From Bacillota bacterium (GTDB lineage Bacteria > Bacillota > Clostridia > Oscillospirales > Ruminococcaceae), in NCBI GenBank assembly GCA_023391005.1, contig JAEWBS010000092.1, positions 1-27,719 on the forward strand: a stretch of DNA of 27,719 bases. Direction: 5' to 3'. The notes under the pieces are model-generated. The model was not told the DNA's origin and made no database searches. It was given only the letters and a program-made list of their open reading frames with translations. Positions 14,201-21,407 of this stretch are shown here, in pieces. The position numbers were made by a program, and so were the translations under genes. Numbering within the stretch: position 1 is the first letter of the stretch; the number at the start of each line of letters is the position of its first letter.

Positions 14201-16061
14201 CGACCTTGACCGGCTGCGGCAGGTTTTTGCCGGGCGGGCGCTGTACCTTGCGGTGGGCAGCGACGTTGTGGCCAACGCGTCATCCTATAAGGCCGCCGCT
14301 GTACCGGGCTGCGTGCAGGATATGAACCACATCGTGTTCCGGCGCGTCAGCAGTGCCGACGGCCCCGAGACCGAGGCCGATCTGAGCTGCATCAAGGGCG
14401 AGGTACTGCAATTGCAGCTGCCACCCTATTTAGAGGATATCAGCTCGACGAGAATCCGCGAGAACATCGACCTCGGACGCGATATCTCAAACCTCATCGA
14501 CCCCACCGTTCAAGACTATATTTACCGCAACAGCCTTTATCTGCGCGAGCCGCAATATAAACGGCTTTATCACGCCGGATATCTCGACTTTTCGCCGACC
14601 TGCCACCCTGATGATGCCCTGCGCGACGCGTTATTGTCCTCTGTTTTAACAGACAACAACCCGCTGCCCCGCTTTGACGCGCGGGACGACGTGATCGTCT
14701 TATACGACACCGAAAGCGACGCGCGGATATTGGGCTATCTGACGCTGCGCGTCGTCAGCGCCATCAACTTGTACGACGCGCTCGGGGATGTCAGACTCAC
14801 AAACTATGTGCGCGCACACACGGCGGGGCGCATTCTGCTGTTAACCGGGCTGCATCTGGTGCGCAACACCAACACCGGCTATAATATCGGCCAGCTGCTG
14901 ATGACCGAGGCGCTCTCCCGCGCAATGGCCGAGGACTGCGGCTACGCCGTTTATTATCCGGCCAATGGCGCTCAGGATACCGCCGCCATCGCGCTGCTGC
15001 GCCGTCAGGGCTTTGTCCCCGCGCAGGCCGAGGGCGACCGGCCGCTGCTGCTTGTCGATATGCGCTCGCCCGTCGTGTTGATCCAAAACCTCGCGACCAC
15101 GCTCAAGGAACCCTTTTCATCAAGCGCCAACATTTTAGAGGCCATTCGGCAAGCGCATATCCGCATGCAGGAAGCGCTGGCCGGGCTCTATCCCGGTACG
15201 CTGATTTTGTCGTTAAACGCCGAGGTCATCTATCACCGGCTGGTGCGCAAAATCGTCGAGGCAAATAAAGTACCTGCTCAGCCGGTCGTCCCGCGCGTGC
15301 TGGGTCAGAAGATGTGTGTGCCGTTCGGCAAGGTTTTGCGCGGCAACGCGATTCCGAATACCGTCACCAAGACAATTCATACCGACAAGGTCTTTGCGCA
15401 GGACCTGCGCTCCTTTACGATCGAGGCTTTCCCGGGCTACGCCCCGCTTGAAAGTCAGATACGCACGATCAAATCCTTTGGCCGCCCGGCCATTCTTGTG
15501 GATGATATTCTGCACTCGGGCAACCGCATCAACGCGCTGTCGCCATTGTTTGAGCATGAGTCCATCCCGATAGACCGCGTGCTGGTCGGCGTCATGAGCG
15601 GCAGGGGCCGCGACCTGATGCGTACCAAGGGCATGACGGCCGACTGCGTCTACTTTGTGCCCAACCTGCGGGCCTGGTTTGTCGAGTCGACGATGTATCC
15701 GTTCATCGGCGGCGACACGGTGGGGCACGACGAGCCCTCGGTACCCGGCCTGACCCCCGCAATCAACCTCGTGCTGCCCTATGCGTTCCCGAAGTTTTAT
15801 AAGGAATGCGACCGCGCGGCGGTTTTCAAATTCTCTCAGGTGTGCGTTGAAAACTCGCGGGATATTATTCAGGTGCTCGAAAGCGAGTTTAGGAAGCGTT
15901 TTGCGCGCAACCTGACCCTCTCGCGGTTAAGCGAGGCGGTTATTCTGCCGCTCTCCCCCGATAAAGGCAGCTGCCTTTATTACGACCCGAATCTTCCTGC
16001 CTCGGATTATCTTGAAAACGACCTAAAAATGCTGATGCGTATGCGCGATGTATTGGAGTGA
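11238..16061 (+). CDS. Giant fusion protein: HD hydrolase, helical repeats, nucleotidyltransferase, GNAT-like, phosphoribosyltransferase
   Basis: A 1607-residue soluble protein with no signal peptide or transmembrane helix. Domains, with approximate residues: helical N-terminus 1-165; HD hydrolase 170-330 (His186 region, 'AAVHDIGKFG' with His215-Asp216, later 'YADFRVKQ'); long alpha-helical, HEAT-like segment 360-890; NadD/cytidylyltransferase-like domain 905-1095, with 'FFPGTFDPFSLSHKG' (Pro916 to His926) and the matching 'ISSTRIREN' near 1068; GNAT-like region 1140-1275 ('NIGQLLMTEALSRAMAEDCGY'); type I phosphoribosyltransferase-like domain 1290-1500 with the PRPP loop 'AILVDDILHSGNR' (Asp1422-Asp1423). 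The HxGH motif reads SLSH, so activity may differ from NadD. The ATG at 11238 follows GGAGG by 6 bases; a TTG at 11058 lies in the leader and is rejected. The domain set suggests nucleotide or NAD-type cofactor chemistry, but substrate and reaction are unknown. Confidence 0.85.
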   Translation: MAHQLAQQVGARILDALSEKRFLNRLTIPAPSFALLLERVDWAQVVRPLLPVARRVTCGEALAVTRPLLEGLAPEPPGGWLNCAYQIANALQFPQTQALYDDAQRDGALCYLRVLQQLLEEERAALPFSPQYDFAFCADHELEGNASADEYRRFCGWFHEDFVYELLRLSGELTPYRTLEHIAGVHHVAMACARAFYAGGGLVDLPLLSAAAAVHDIGKFGCKVGERVPYLHYHYTDTWCAGRGLNDIGRIAANHSVWDLEIENLSSESLLLVYADFRVKQSRDENGQEIAEIFSLADSFDVILQKLDNVDAAKRRRYQFVYAKLHDFEEYMRAFGVDTTLTLPSVPTAPAKDAALMEMDEAVASLRYRAVDHNIRLMHRLSHDQLFGNVLEAARSEKAPDRLRAYVSVFEEYFTYWSAAQKEQMLSFLYELLMHPDGDIRRQAASLLGRILAGFHSGYRKEQPAGCAPASGDNRHYTLWHTYFDRLIHPDSRLTPQQTSKIRYTAKLALDALLESSSDTDAAAFAGELFLHYENPSAVEPDAAFALLDTVVNIPSAFCGVNQAAKLAHFAMWWLKNGEPVQKAAALRLFRHLLYIVPQDAPLREELARAAESADCQGSTPLLFLQAQLGRMLGYDTTAQDSFLSRQAAVSNIFLDNLKTATPWIMKAVGVEYLLDLIEQGNHTNILHIATHFSNLIKIGENVVVRRMAGASLLAMAPELTPERRNEIAVELSKALETGQSEPAKYIPEYLGRFALWLPPRELDELIDQMETLLCVSSSIAVNAALDTVGAILAGYAIYGERFGEKAGVLTARRNRLAGLLLKGLASYRESVRQETLRILGEELFASKAMPYADKTALFMLVAKKLLCLISENEERELTFFYTAAALSHIYRFLVLHNIKDGPFRFAPPERVAFFPGTFDPFSLSHKGIVQSICDMGFEVYLAIDEFSWSKKAQPALVRRQIVNMSVADMFNVYLFPHDLPVNLASAGDLDRLRQVFAGRALYLAVGSDVVANASSYKAAAVPGCVQDMNHIVFRRVSSADGPETEADLSCIKGEVLQLQLPPYLEDISSTRIRENIDLGRDISNLIDPTVQDYIYRNSLYLREPQYKRLYHAGYLDFSPTCHPDDALRDALLSSVLTDNNPLPRFDARDDVIVLYDTESDARILGYLTLRVVSAINLYDALGDVRLTNYVRAHTAGRILLLTGLHLVRNTNTGYNIGQLLMTEALSRAMAEDCGYAVYYPANGAQDTAAIALLRRQGFVPAQAEGDRPLLLVDMRSPVVLIQNLATTLKEPFSSSANILEAIRQAHIRMQEALAGLYPGTLILSLNAEVIYHRLVRKIVEANKVPAQPVVPRVLGQKMCVPFGKVLRGNAIPNTVTKTIHTDKVFAQDLRSFTIEAFPGYAPLESQIRTIKSFGRPAILVDDILHSGNRINALSPLFEHESIPIDRVLVGVMSGRGRDLMRTKGMTADCVYFVPNLRAWFVESTMYPFIGGDTVGHDEPSVPGLTPAINLVLPYAFPKFYKECDRAAVFKFSQVCVENSRDIIQVLESEFRKRFARNLTLSRLSEAVILPLSPDKGSCLYYDPNLPASDYLENDLKMLMRMRDVLE

Positions 16062-16066
16062 TAAGT

Positions 16067-17311
16067 ATGTATTATTACAGTCAAGGCGACCAGAACTACG
16101 CGGCGTTGATTCCCAACTTGCCGATGCGGCGGGAGACGGCCCCCGCGCCCGAGATCCCGCTGACCTTTCTTTTTGACGCGCCGCCCGAAAACCGGCGCAC
16201 CGCGTTCTGCGTCTCCGACGCGGGCCAACTGGCCGCGCCCGAATCGGTCGCTTGGCTCGACCCCGCCCGAATCGCCGCCGATCAACCGTCGGTTTCCGCC
16301 GACATCTTAGACCGCATCAATCGGCGGACGCTGCGGGCCGTCAATACCCGGCATCCGCGCTGGTGCGAGGCCGCCGATCTGTCGGTCGTCAAGCCCGGGC
16401 GCAGCCGCGTGAATCTGCTGGCGGTCGGGGATGTGGGCGGCACGTTGCTCACCGGCCTCAAGCTGCTGGGCGGCGACTGCATTGAATCAATCGGTATCTG
16501 TGACCTGAACCCCGCCACCGTCGCTCGCTGGACGGCCGAGATGAGCCAGATTATTTGGCCGTGGGACTACGACGCGCTGCCCGACGTCCACCCCGTCGGG
16601 ATGGAAGGGCTGTTCGACTGCGACGTGTTCATCTTTGCGGCCACCAAGGCGATCCCCTCCGTCGGCAGCGAAGTGAAGGATGTGCGTATGGCGCAGCTTG
16701 AGGCCAACCGCGCGATTGTCGCGCATTACGCCAAAATGGCGCGCGCGGTCAATTTCAAGGGACTGTTTATGGTGCTATCCGACCCGGTCGACCAGCTCTG
16801 CAAGGCGGCGTATCTCGCCTCAAACGAGAGCGAGAACGGCGCGTGGGACGGTCAGGGCCTGCTGGCTGAGCAGGTGCAGGGCTTTGGCCTCGGGGTCATG
16901 AACGCCCGTGCCGCCGCGCTGGCGAAGGAGCAGGAGAAATTCCGCAGCTTTTTGACCGAGGGGCGCAGCTTTGGCCCTCATGGCGAGGGGCTGGTGATTG
17001 CCAACTCGCTGACGGCTTATGACGACGCCCTCTCACGCGAGCTGACCGAGCTGGTTAAAACGGCTAACCTGCGCATCCGCGAGATCGGCTTTAAGCCCTA
17101 TGTGGCCCCGGCGCTCTCCTCGGGTGTGTTCCAGCTGCTGCTGACGCTGCGCGGGAAATGGCATTGCGGCTCGGTGTGTCTGGGCGGCATCTGGTTTGGC
17201 TGCCGCAACCGCTTTACCCCCGCTGGAATTGAAACCGAGGGCGTGGCGCTGCCCGACGCATTGTTTGATCGGCTGCTTGAAACGCAGCAAACCCTTGCCG
17301 CAATCCTTTAA
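16067..17311 (+). CDS. Divergent lactate/malate dehydrogenase-like protein
   Basis: A 414-residue protein. After an N-terminal extension of about 110 residues, a Rossmann fold starts at 'VNLLAVGDVGGTLLTG' (from residue 115), with the acidic strand end 'GICDLN'. 'DVFIFAATKAIP' and 'MVLSDPVDQL' match the LDH/MDH pattern. The putative catalytic pair Arg281 ('MNAR') and His305 ('FGPHGEG') are 24 residues apart, as Arg171 and His195 are in lactate dehydrogenase. The proton-relay Asp that normally precedes the Arg is not evident, and NPVD reads DPVD, so the substrate is probably not lactate or malate. The ATG at 16067 is preferred: GGAG lies 9 bases upstream, whereas the GTG at 16058 abuts it. It follows the fusion gene by 5 bp. 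Confidence 0.72.
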   Translation: MYYYSQGDQNYAALIPNLPMRRETAPAPEIPLTFLFDAPPENRRTAFCVSDAGQLAAPESVAWLDPARIAADQPSVSADILDRINRRTLRAVNTRHPRWCEAADLSVVKPGRSRVNLLAVGDVGGTLLTGLKLLGGDCIESIGICDLNPATVARWTAEMSQIIWPWDYDALPDVHPVGMEGLFDCDVFIFAATKAIPSVGSEVKDVRMAQLEANRAIVAHYAKMARAVNFKGLFMVLSDPVDQLCKAAYLASNESENGAWDGQGLLAEQVQGFGLGVMNARAAALAKEQEKFRSFLTEGRSFGPHGEGLVIANSLTAYDDALSRELTELVKTANLRIREIGFKPYVAPALSSGVFQLLLTLRGKWHCGSVCLGGIWFGCRNRFTPAGIETEGVALPDALFDRLLETQQTLAAIL

Positions 17312-17323
17312 GGAGATGGTTTG

Positions 17324-18388
17324 ATGTCGGATCAAGAACAAAGCCTGACCGTTGTCTGTTTTCAAAAGGTCACCGGTCGGTTTTTTGAAACGCTAACAAC
17401 GGCGCTCAACGGCTGCCGCACTGAATTTGTTACGCAGCCCGACGCGGACCGGCCGCTGCATAACCGACGGATTCTGTTTGCGGTGCAGCTTGACGAAACG
17501 GGTGTGAGTCCGGTTCTTTATCAGCTGCTTGCGCTGCTGCGCAGCCGCCCGGACTATTTGACCGGCAGCGTCGCGGGCGTTCTTGTCGACGGCGCGGGCG
17601 AGCTTTATACCAAAACGGTCGGGCGTGAGCTGGTGCTCTCAGCCAACAGGGCAGGATGCGTTTTCCCGGGCCGTCCGCTCGTTGAGGCGACCGGCGCGCT
17701 GCGCAACTTTGCGGTACAGGCCAAAAATATCGGTTGCTCGCTGCAAGAAGCTTATCAACACGCCGTCGACGACCTCATCCACCGTGTGCTGCATTTTGAA
17801 CCGCCAACGCCGACACAGCGCAAGATTGTGGTGCTGCACGCCTCAAGTTACCGTACCTCCAATACGATGGCGATCTGGAGCCGAGTCAAACAGGCGTTGC
17901 CGCCCGACTGTGTCGTCACCGAAATCGGGCTACGCAACGGTACAATGGAGGATTGTTCCGGCTGCCCTTACACGATGTGCCTGCACTTTGGCGAAAAGGG
18001 CGAATGCTTTTACGGTGGCGTCATGGTGCAGGAGGTTTATCCCGCCCTGCGCGAGGCCGACGCGCTCGTGATGCTTTGTCCAAACTACAACGACGCGCTG
18101 TCGGCAAACCTGACCGCCTGTATCAACCGGCTCACCGCATTGTACCGCACGACTCCGTTTGACCGCAAGGCGCTGTTCGGCATTGTCGTGTCGGGCTATT
18201 CGGGCGGAGATATTGTGGCGGCGCAGCTCGCGTCGGCGCTGTGCATGAACAAGGGCTTCTGGTTACCGCCCGATTTTTGCCTGATCGAAACCGCCAACGA
18301 CCCGGGCGCTGCGCTGCGACTGCCGGGTATTGAGACACGTATCGCACGCTTTGCACAGGTAATCTGCGACGCGTTGCCGACGCGCTGA
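17324..18388 (+). CDS. Flavodoxin-fold NAD(P)H-dependent oxidoreductase-like protein
   Basis: A 354-residue protein. Residues 1-160 form an unassigned N-terminal domain. From residue 167, 'KIVVLHASSYRTSNTMAIW' is the FMN-phosphate loop of the NADPH-dependent FMN reductase / iron-sulfur flavoprotein superfamily. 'DCSGCPYTMCLHFGEKGEC' (Cys211, Cys214, later Cys) resembles the cysteine cluster of flavoproteins that bind an iron-sulfur centre or use redox cysteines. 'ALVMLCPNYNDALSANLTACINR' is the usual flavin-contact helix. The ATG at 17324 has AGGAGA at 17311-17316; TTG at 17321 is rejected. It is the third gene of the operon, 12 bp after the LDH-like gene, and may supply or consume reducing equivalents in the same pathway. 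Confidence 0.8.
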   Translation: MSDQEQSLTVVCFQKVTGRFFETLTTALNGCRTEFVTQPDADRPLHNRRILFAVQLDETGVSPVLYQLLALLRSRPDYLTGSVAGVLVDGAGELYTKTVGRELVLSANRAGCVFPGRPLVEATGALRNFAVQAKNIGCSLQEAYQHAVDDLIHRVLHFEPPTPTQRKIVVLHASSYRTSNTMAIWSRVKQALPPDCVVTEIGLRNGTMEDCSGCPYTMCLHFGEKGECFYGGVMVQEVYPALREADALVMLCPNYNDALSANLTACINRLTALYRTTPFDRKALFGIVVSGYSGGDIVAAQLASALCMNKGFWLPPDFCLIETANDPGAALRLPGIETRIARFAQVICDALPTR

Positions 18389-18550
18389 AAATCGGTAAAT
18401 CCCCGCCGCTGTTGCCAATATCCCAGACACTCGCATTTTGTACCACAGGCGTAAAATCAAGTATGGTGCGGCCGCTTTCAATGACGCGCAGGCAATATAA
18501 AACAAATTGGGTTACATCTTAATTTAATGTTTTCTTCTTGAGATTTTAAA

Positions 18551-18626
18551 CGCCGATGCAAATTTTGCATCGGCGTCAGCTTGTTGAAAATACTATTGCC
18601 ACAAATAGATTCTGGAAATTTGTGGC
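18551..18626. other. Two hairpin-forming repeats after the operon
   Basis: 18551-18575 is a perfect 12-base inverted repeat (CGCCGATGCAAA and its complement) with one central base. 18598-18606 (GCCACAAAT) is complementary to 18618-18626. Neither is followed by a strong T-run. They may act as weak terminators, transcript-stabilising hairpins or part of a small RNA. The surrounding stretch 18389-18670 shows no supportable gene. Confidence 0.4.
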
Positions 18627-18674
18627 GTTGATCCCTTTTGATCTTGTTTTTATCTAAAATAAACACGCCAAATA

Positions 18675-18720
18675 GAAAACCGCAGAACTCAGCTTATTCA
18701 AGCCAAATTCTGCGGTTTTC
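18675..18720 (-). terminator. Terminator of the former tRNA-Lys gene
   Basis: Perfect 13-base arms GAAAACCGCAGAA (18675-18687) and 18708-18720 surround a 20-base loop. Read on the minus strand it follows the tRNA 3' CCA by only 2 bases and ends in T4 plus further T-rich sequence. This is the usual position of a tRNA transcription terminator. On the plus strand it could also end read-through from the operon. Confidence 0.7.
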
Positions 18721-18722
18721 TT

Positions 18723-18747
18723 CTGGTGACCCGTACGGGATTCGAAT
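18723..18747 (-). repeat. tRNA-Lys 3' fragment: probable attachment-site scar
   Basis: Read on the minus strand the bases are TTCGAAT (T-loop), CCCGT (3' half of the T-stem), ACGGGTC (acceptor 3' strand) and ACCA. The acceptor would pair with GACCCGT, the usual 5' end of bacterial tRNA-Lys. The tRNA match stops at the T-loop; the bases upstream do not form the rest of a tRNA. This is the signature of a site-specific integration into a tRNA 3' end, where the displaced 3' fragment stays at the side opposite the intact tRNA. The orientation places the integrated element to the right of this point, which fits the AT-rich cargo and prophage genes there. Confidence 0.75.
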
Positions 18748-18863
18748 TAGATTTTTAGCTTTTAGCGGGGTTTTGTGAATTGAAATAAACCGCATTAGAA
18801 TGACGTTTTCCGCTGTTAAGCTTATGGTGTCTTGAAGTAAATTTCAGCACTTTTCGCAGTAAC

Positions 18864-18885
18864 AAACGCTAAATAAACGCTAAAT
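18864..18885. repeat. Tandem 11-bp direct repeat near the attachment site
   Basis: The unit AAACGCTAAAT occurs twice back to back (18864-18874 and 18875-18885), followed by AAA. It lies about 115 bases inside the element end. Such repeats often serve as arm-type integrase or excisionase binding sites, but here that is only inferred from position. No gene was found in 18748-19090. Confidence 0.5.
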
Positions 18886-19099
18886 AAAGCTGCAAAGGCT
18901 TTGTCTATCGGCTTCATTTTTACTTTTTAGCAAGGATATTTTTGCGCTACAAGGGAAGTAATGCGGCAGTACGGAAAACCGTCTGTCAAGAAGACTGACT
19001 TTTAAGTTAATTAGCTGCGATTGTACGGTCTTGACCAATAAGGCTGCCTTTAAATGTTTTAAAAATGAACTGCATTTAAAAATATATGTCTACCAACAA

Positions 19100-19128
19100 T
19101 TGATTTACTTATCCTCAAGTGGTAAGAT
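19100..19128 (+). promoter_or_regulatory. Possible promoter of the HD phosphohydrolase unit
   Basis: TTGATT (19100-19105) and TAAGAT (19123-19128) are separated by 17 bases, each matching four of six consensus positions. The region is very AT-rich, so other -10-like sequences nearby (for example TATACT just downstream) are possible. Confidence 0.35.
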
Positions 19129-19183
19129 GTTATATACTCACATATAATAATACTGATTTATAAGTTTGAAAGAGAGTGTCGTT

Positions 19184-19549
19184 ATGTCATTTTATATTGG
19201 AATAGAAGACTTAGCTGCAAATGCGTTAATTGAAGCCATGCAAAAAGGTGACAAACGTTTTTTGACTTACATTGATATTGAAAATTATGGCGCAATGGTA
19301 ATGCAGATCCTAAGCGAAAACTCGGAGAAGGCTGTACTAATTCTATCTCGTGAAAATACTAATGCTCTCTTTAGAAATTATTCTGAATATTTTGAGGAAA
19401 AAGAAGTTGATGGAAAATTAGGGATTGCTTTAAAAGCACAAAAAACTGTTGATGATCTTATTGAGCGCTTTAGAGGTTACTTGTCTCTGGATGTATTGAT
19501 GGCTTTTGTTAATGAGCGATCTGTAAAAAGTTTGGTAACCAGTGCATGA
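19184..19549 (+). CDS. Unknown 121-residue protein coupled to an HD phosphohydrolase
   Basis: A small, acidic, probably mostly helical protein ('MSFYIGIEDLAANALIEAMQKGDKRF') with no recognised domain, signal peptide or membrane segment. The ATG at 19184 is preferred over the in-frame TTG at 19166 because an AAAGAGAG-like site precedes it. It ends in an ATGA overlap with the HD phosphohydrolase gene, so the two are almost certainly translated together and may form a complex or a regulator-enzyme pair. The AT-rich codon use matches its partner and differs from the GC-rich core genes, consistent with transfer on the integrated element. Confidence 0.7.
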   Translation: MSFYIGIEDLAANALIEAMQKGDKRFLTYIDIENYGAMVMQILSENSEKAVLILSRENTNALFRNYSEYFEEKEVDGKLGIALKAQKTVDDLIERFRGYLSLDVLMAFVNERSVKSLVTSA

Positions 19550-21189
19550 GCCACATAAAGAGAATGAAAGATCCCATATACGGATATGTCGATATACCTG
19601 TTAAGTATATGCTTAATATTATTGACACACCTTCTTACCAAAGATTGAGGAGAATAATTCAAACCAGTTATTCTCCTTTATATTCCTCTGCGGTACATAA
19701 TCGATTCGTCCATTCTATCGGCGTATATCATTTGGGATCTTTATCTTATAATTCTCTAGAAAAAGCAGTTGATATTGATAAAAGCTTAGTTGATATTGAT
19801 AGAAGCTTATTTGAAAAAATTGGCGGCATATTTATCTTAGCATGTTTACTGCATGATATAGGACATGCTCCTTTTTCTCATACTGGTGAGTCTTTTTATT
19901 TGGACGAGACTAATGGATATTTAAGTTTACATAATCAATTAGCAGAAATCATAAATAGCGAAAACTTTTTAAAAGATATTCCCTCTGAAAAAAGCAAAGC
20001 GGCAGCGCCCCACGAAATAATGAGCGCAATCGTTGGTTTGAGAGAATATTGCCAATGTTTTGTCGATAGTGACGACAAAGAGCTTTTTGCCCGGTGTATA
20101 ACCGGATATAAATATACTACACCAAATAAAGAAGATAGCATTAGAAATTGCTTTATTGAATTACTTAATTCTAAAATAATCGATGTTGATAAGTTGGACT
20201 ACCTTATTAGAGATGCTTACATTACAGGGTTCAACACCATCAGTTTGGATTACGTTAGATTGTTATCTTCTTTAACATTTATTAAAGATGAAAATCAGGA
20301 TTACCAGTTAGCTTACAATAAAAGCGCTATAAGTGTCATTGAAAATGTGGTTTATGCACATGATTCAGAACGCAAATGGATACAAAGCCATCCTGTGGTT
20401 TTATACGAAAGCTATATTTTGCAACATATTTTTGCCGGTATCAGCAAAAATATAAATTCTTCTACTTCAAAATTATTCTCGCTAGAGTCCCTAAGTGAAC
20501 AAGGACAGAATTTTAGAATTGGAGAATACGAACAAAAGATTCGCTTGCTTTGTGATGACGATATAATACATTTGCTTAAAAATGTTTATTATGAGAGTTT
20601 GGGCAAAGAATATTTTGAGCGCAGATTGCGCATGCACCCTTTCTGGAAATCTGAATCTGAGTATAAAAGTCTGGTATTAGATACCATCTCTGGCGGAGAT
20701 GCACTTAGCAAATTTGAAGGTGCCATGAAATCAACCGCTGAATATCTTGACAAGAACACTGAAACAAAGGTTATCGACGACAATTTAATAGCCAAGATAG
20801 AATCAGAAATAAATGCAATTGATTCGAAAGAATTAGATCCCAAAACTAAAGAAGCTCAAAAGCGCCAAAAGCACGATATGCTCAAGATAATGAATTGTCT
20901 TAGGGAATATGCAGGTAAGGAAATGACTTTCAAATTCGTTATATTAAAAGCATCTCAATTTAACAGTGGATTTGGGAAACCAGATTTTTCGAATATAAAC
21001 ATAGTTTTTGGCCCACCTTCGAATAGAAAAGTAAAAAAATTTGGTAAAATTGTTTCAACAATTTCTGCGAAAGAAAGCGCAAGAGACGATTTTTTCTATT
21101 TGTTTTATCAACGGGACTTGGGAAAAGATTCTGAAATTGATAGCACCGCACTAATAAACAAATTATTTGTTGCATTAATTTCAAGCTAG
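19546..21189 (+). CDS. HD-domain phosphohydrolase (SAMHD1/dGTPase-like)
   Basis: A 547-residue protein of the COG1078-type HD superfamily, whose characterised relatives hydrolyse (d)NTPs or nucleotide monophosphates. Near the N-terminus 'DPIYGYVDI' and 'TPSYQRLRRI' are typical. The metal-binding residues are seen as 'HNRFVHSIGV' (His51 region), 'LLHDIGHAPFSHTGE' (His103-Asp104) and 'DVDKLDYLIRD' (Asp213/Asp215). Residues of about 330-547 go beyond the usual catalytic core and are not recognised; they contain charged helical stretches. It overlaps the upstream 121-residue gene by 4 bp. Location on a prophage-like element suggests nucleotide-pool control or superinfection defence, which is inference. 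The active site looks intact. Confidence 0.88.
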   Translation: MSHIKRMKDPIYGYVDIPVKYMLNIIDTPSYQRLRRIIQTSYSPLYSSAVHNRFVHSIGVYHLGSLSYNSLEKAVDIDKSLVDIDRSLFEKIGGIFILACLLHDIGHAPFSHTGESFYLDETNGYLSLHNQLAEIINSENFLKDIPSEKSKAAAPHEIMSAIVGLREYCQCFVDSDDKELFARCITGYKYTTPNKEDSIRNCFIELLNSKIIDVDKLDYLIRDAYITGFNTISLDYVRLLSSLTFIKDENQDYQLAYNKSAISVIENVVYAHDSERKWIQSHPVVLYESYILQHIFAGISKNINSSTSKLFSLESLSEQGQNFRIGEYEQKIRLLCDDDIIHLLKNVYYESLGKEYFERRLRMHPFWKSESEYKSLVLDTISGGDALSKFEGAMKSTAEYLDKNTETKVIDDNLIAKIESEINAIDSKELDPKTKEAQKRQKHDMLKIMNCLREYAGKEMTFKFVILKASQFNSGFGKPDFSNINIVFGPPSNRKVKKFGKIVSTISAKESARDDFFYLFYQRDLGKDSEIDSTALINKLFVALISS

Positions 21190-21252
21190 GGAATTGCCAA
21201 AAGATCAGGGAGTCCTGTTTTGCTTTATTAAATTGCGCCCCGCCTCAGCCCT

Positions 21253-21338
21253 TCATGTCTCCATCTCGAATGGGTTTTCAAACTCTGTCAGGTTATATGT
21301 GTCGCTCAGGGCTTCGCATAGCTTATAGCGAGACTTCG
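21253..21338 (-). pseudogene. Short coding-like remnant
   Basis: A minus-strand frame reads 'SRYKLCEALSDTYNLTEFENPFEMET' to a stop at 21253, but it is closed by a stop just upstream and has no start. It looks like the C-terminal scrap of a decayed gene. Together with the HTH remnant to its right, it suggests that this gap of about 400 bases once held a small operon. Confidence 0.3.
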
Positions 21339-21361
21339 CACAATCTGGTCAAATGAAAACG

Positions 21362-21401
21362 CCCGCTCGGCGGCCTTTAAACAGGCTCACGAGCGGGTTT
21401 T
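21362..21401. terminator. Bidirectional terminator between HD gene and HTH remnant
   Basis: CCCGCTCG (21362-21369) pairs with CGAGCGGG (21390-21397), with a second inner stem GCCT/AGGC and T4 at 21398-21401. A-rich sequence on the left gives a U-tract for minus-strand transcripts too. It lies 170 bases after the HD gene. Confidence 0.75.
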
Positions 21402-21407
21402 AGTTTG

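Noticed and set aside
18478..18666. Minus-strand 62-codon frame in the gap after the operon
   Set aside because: It has no ribosome binding site, spans two hairpins and has no domain; it is most likely a chance frame in AT-rich sequence.
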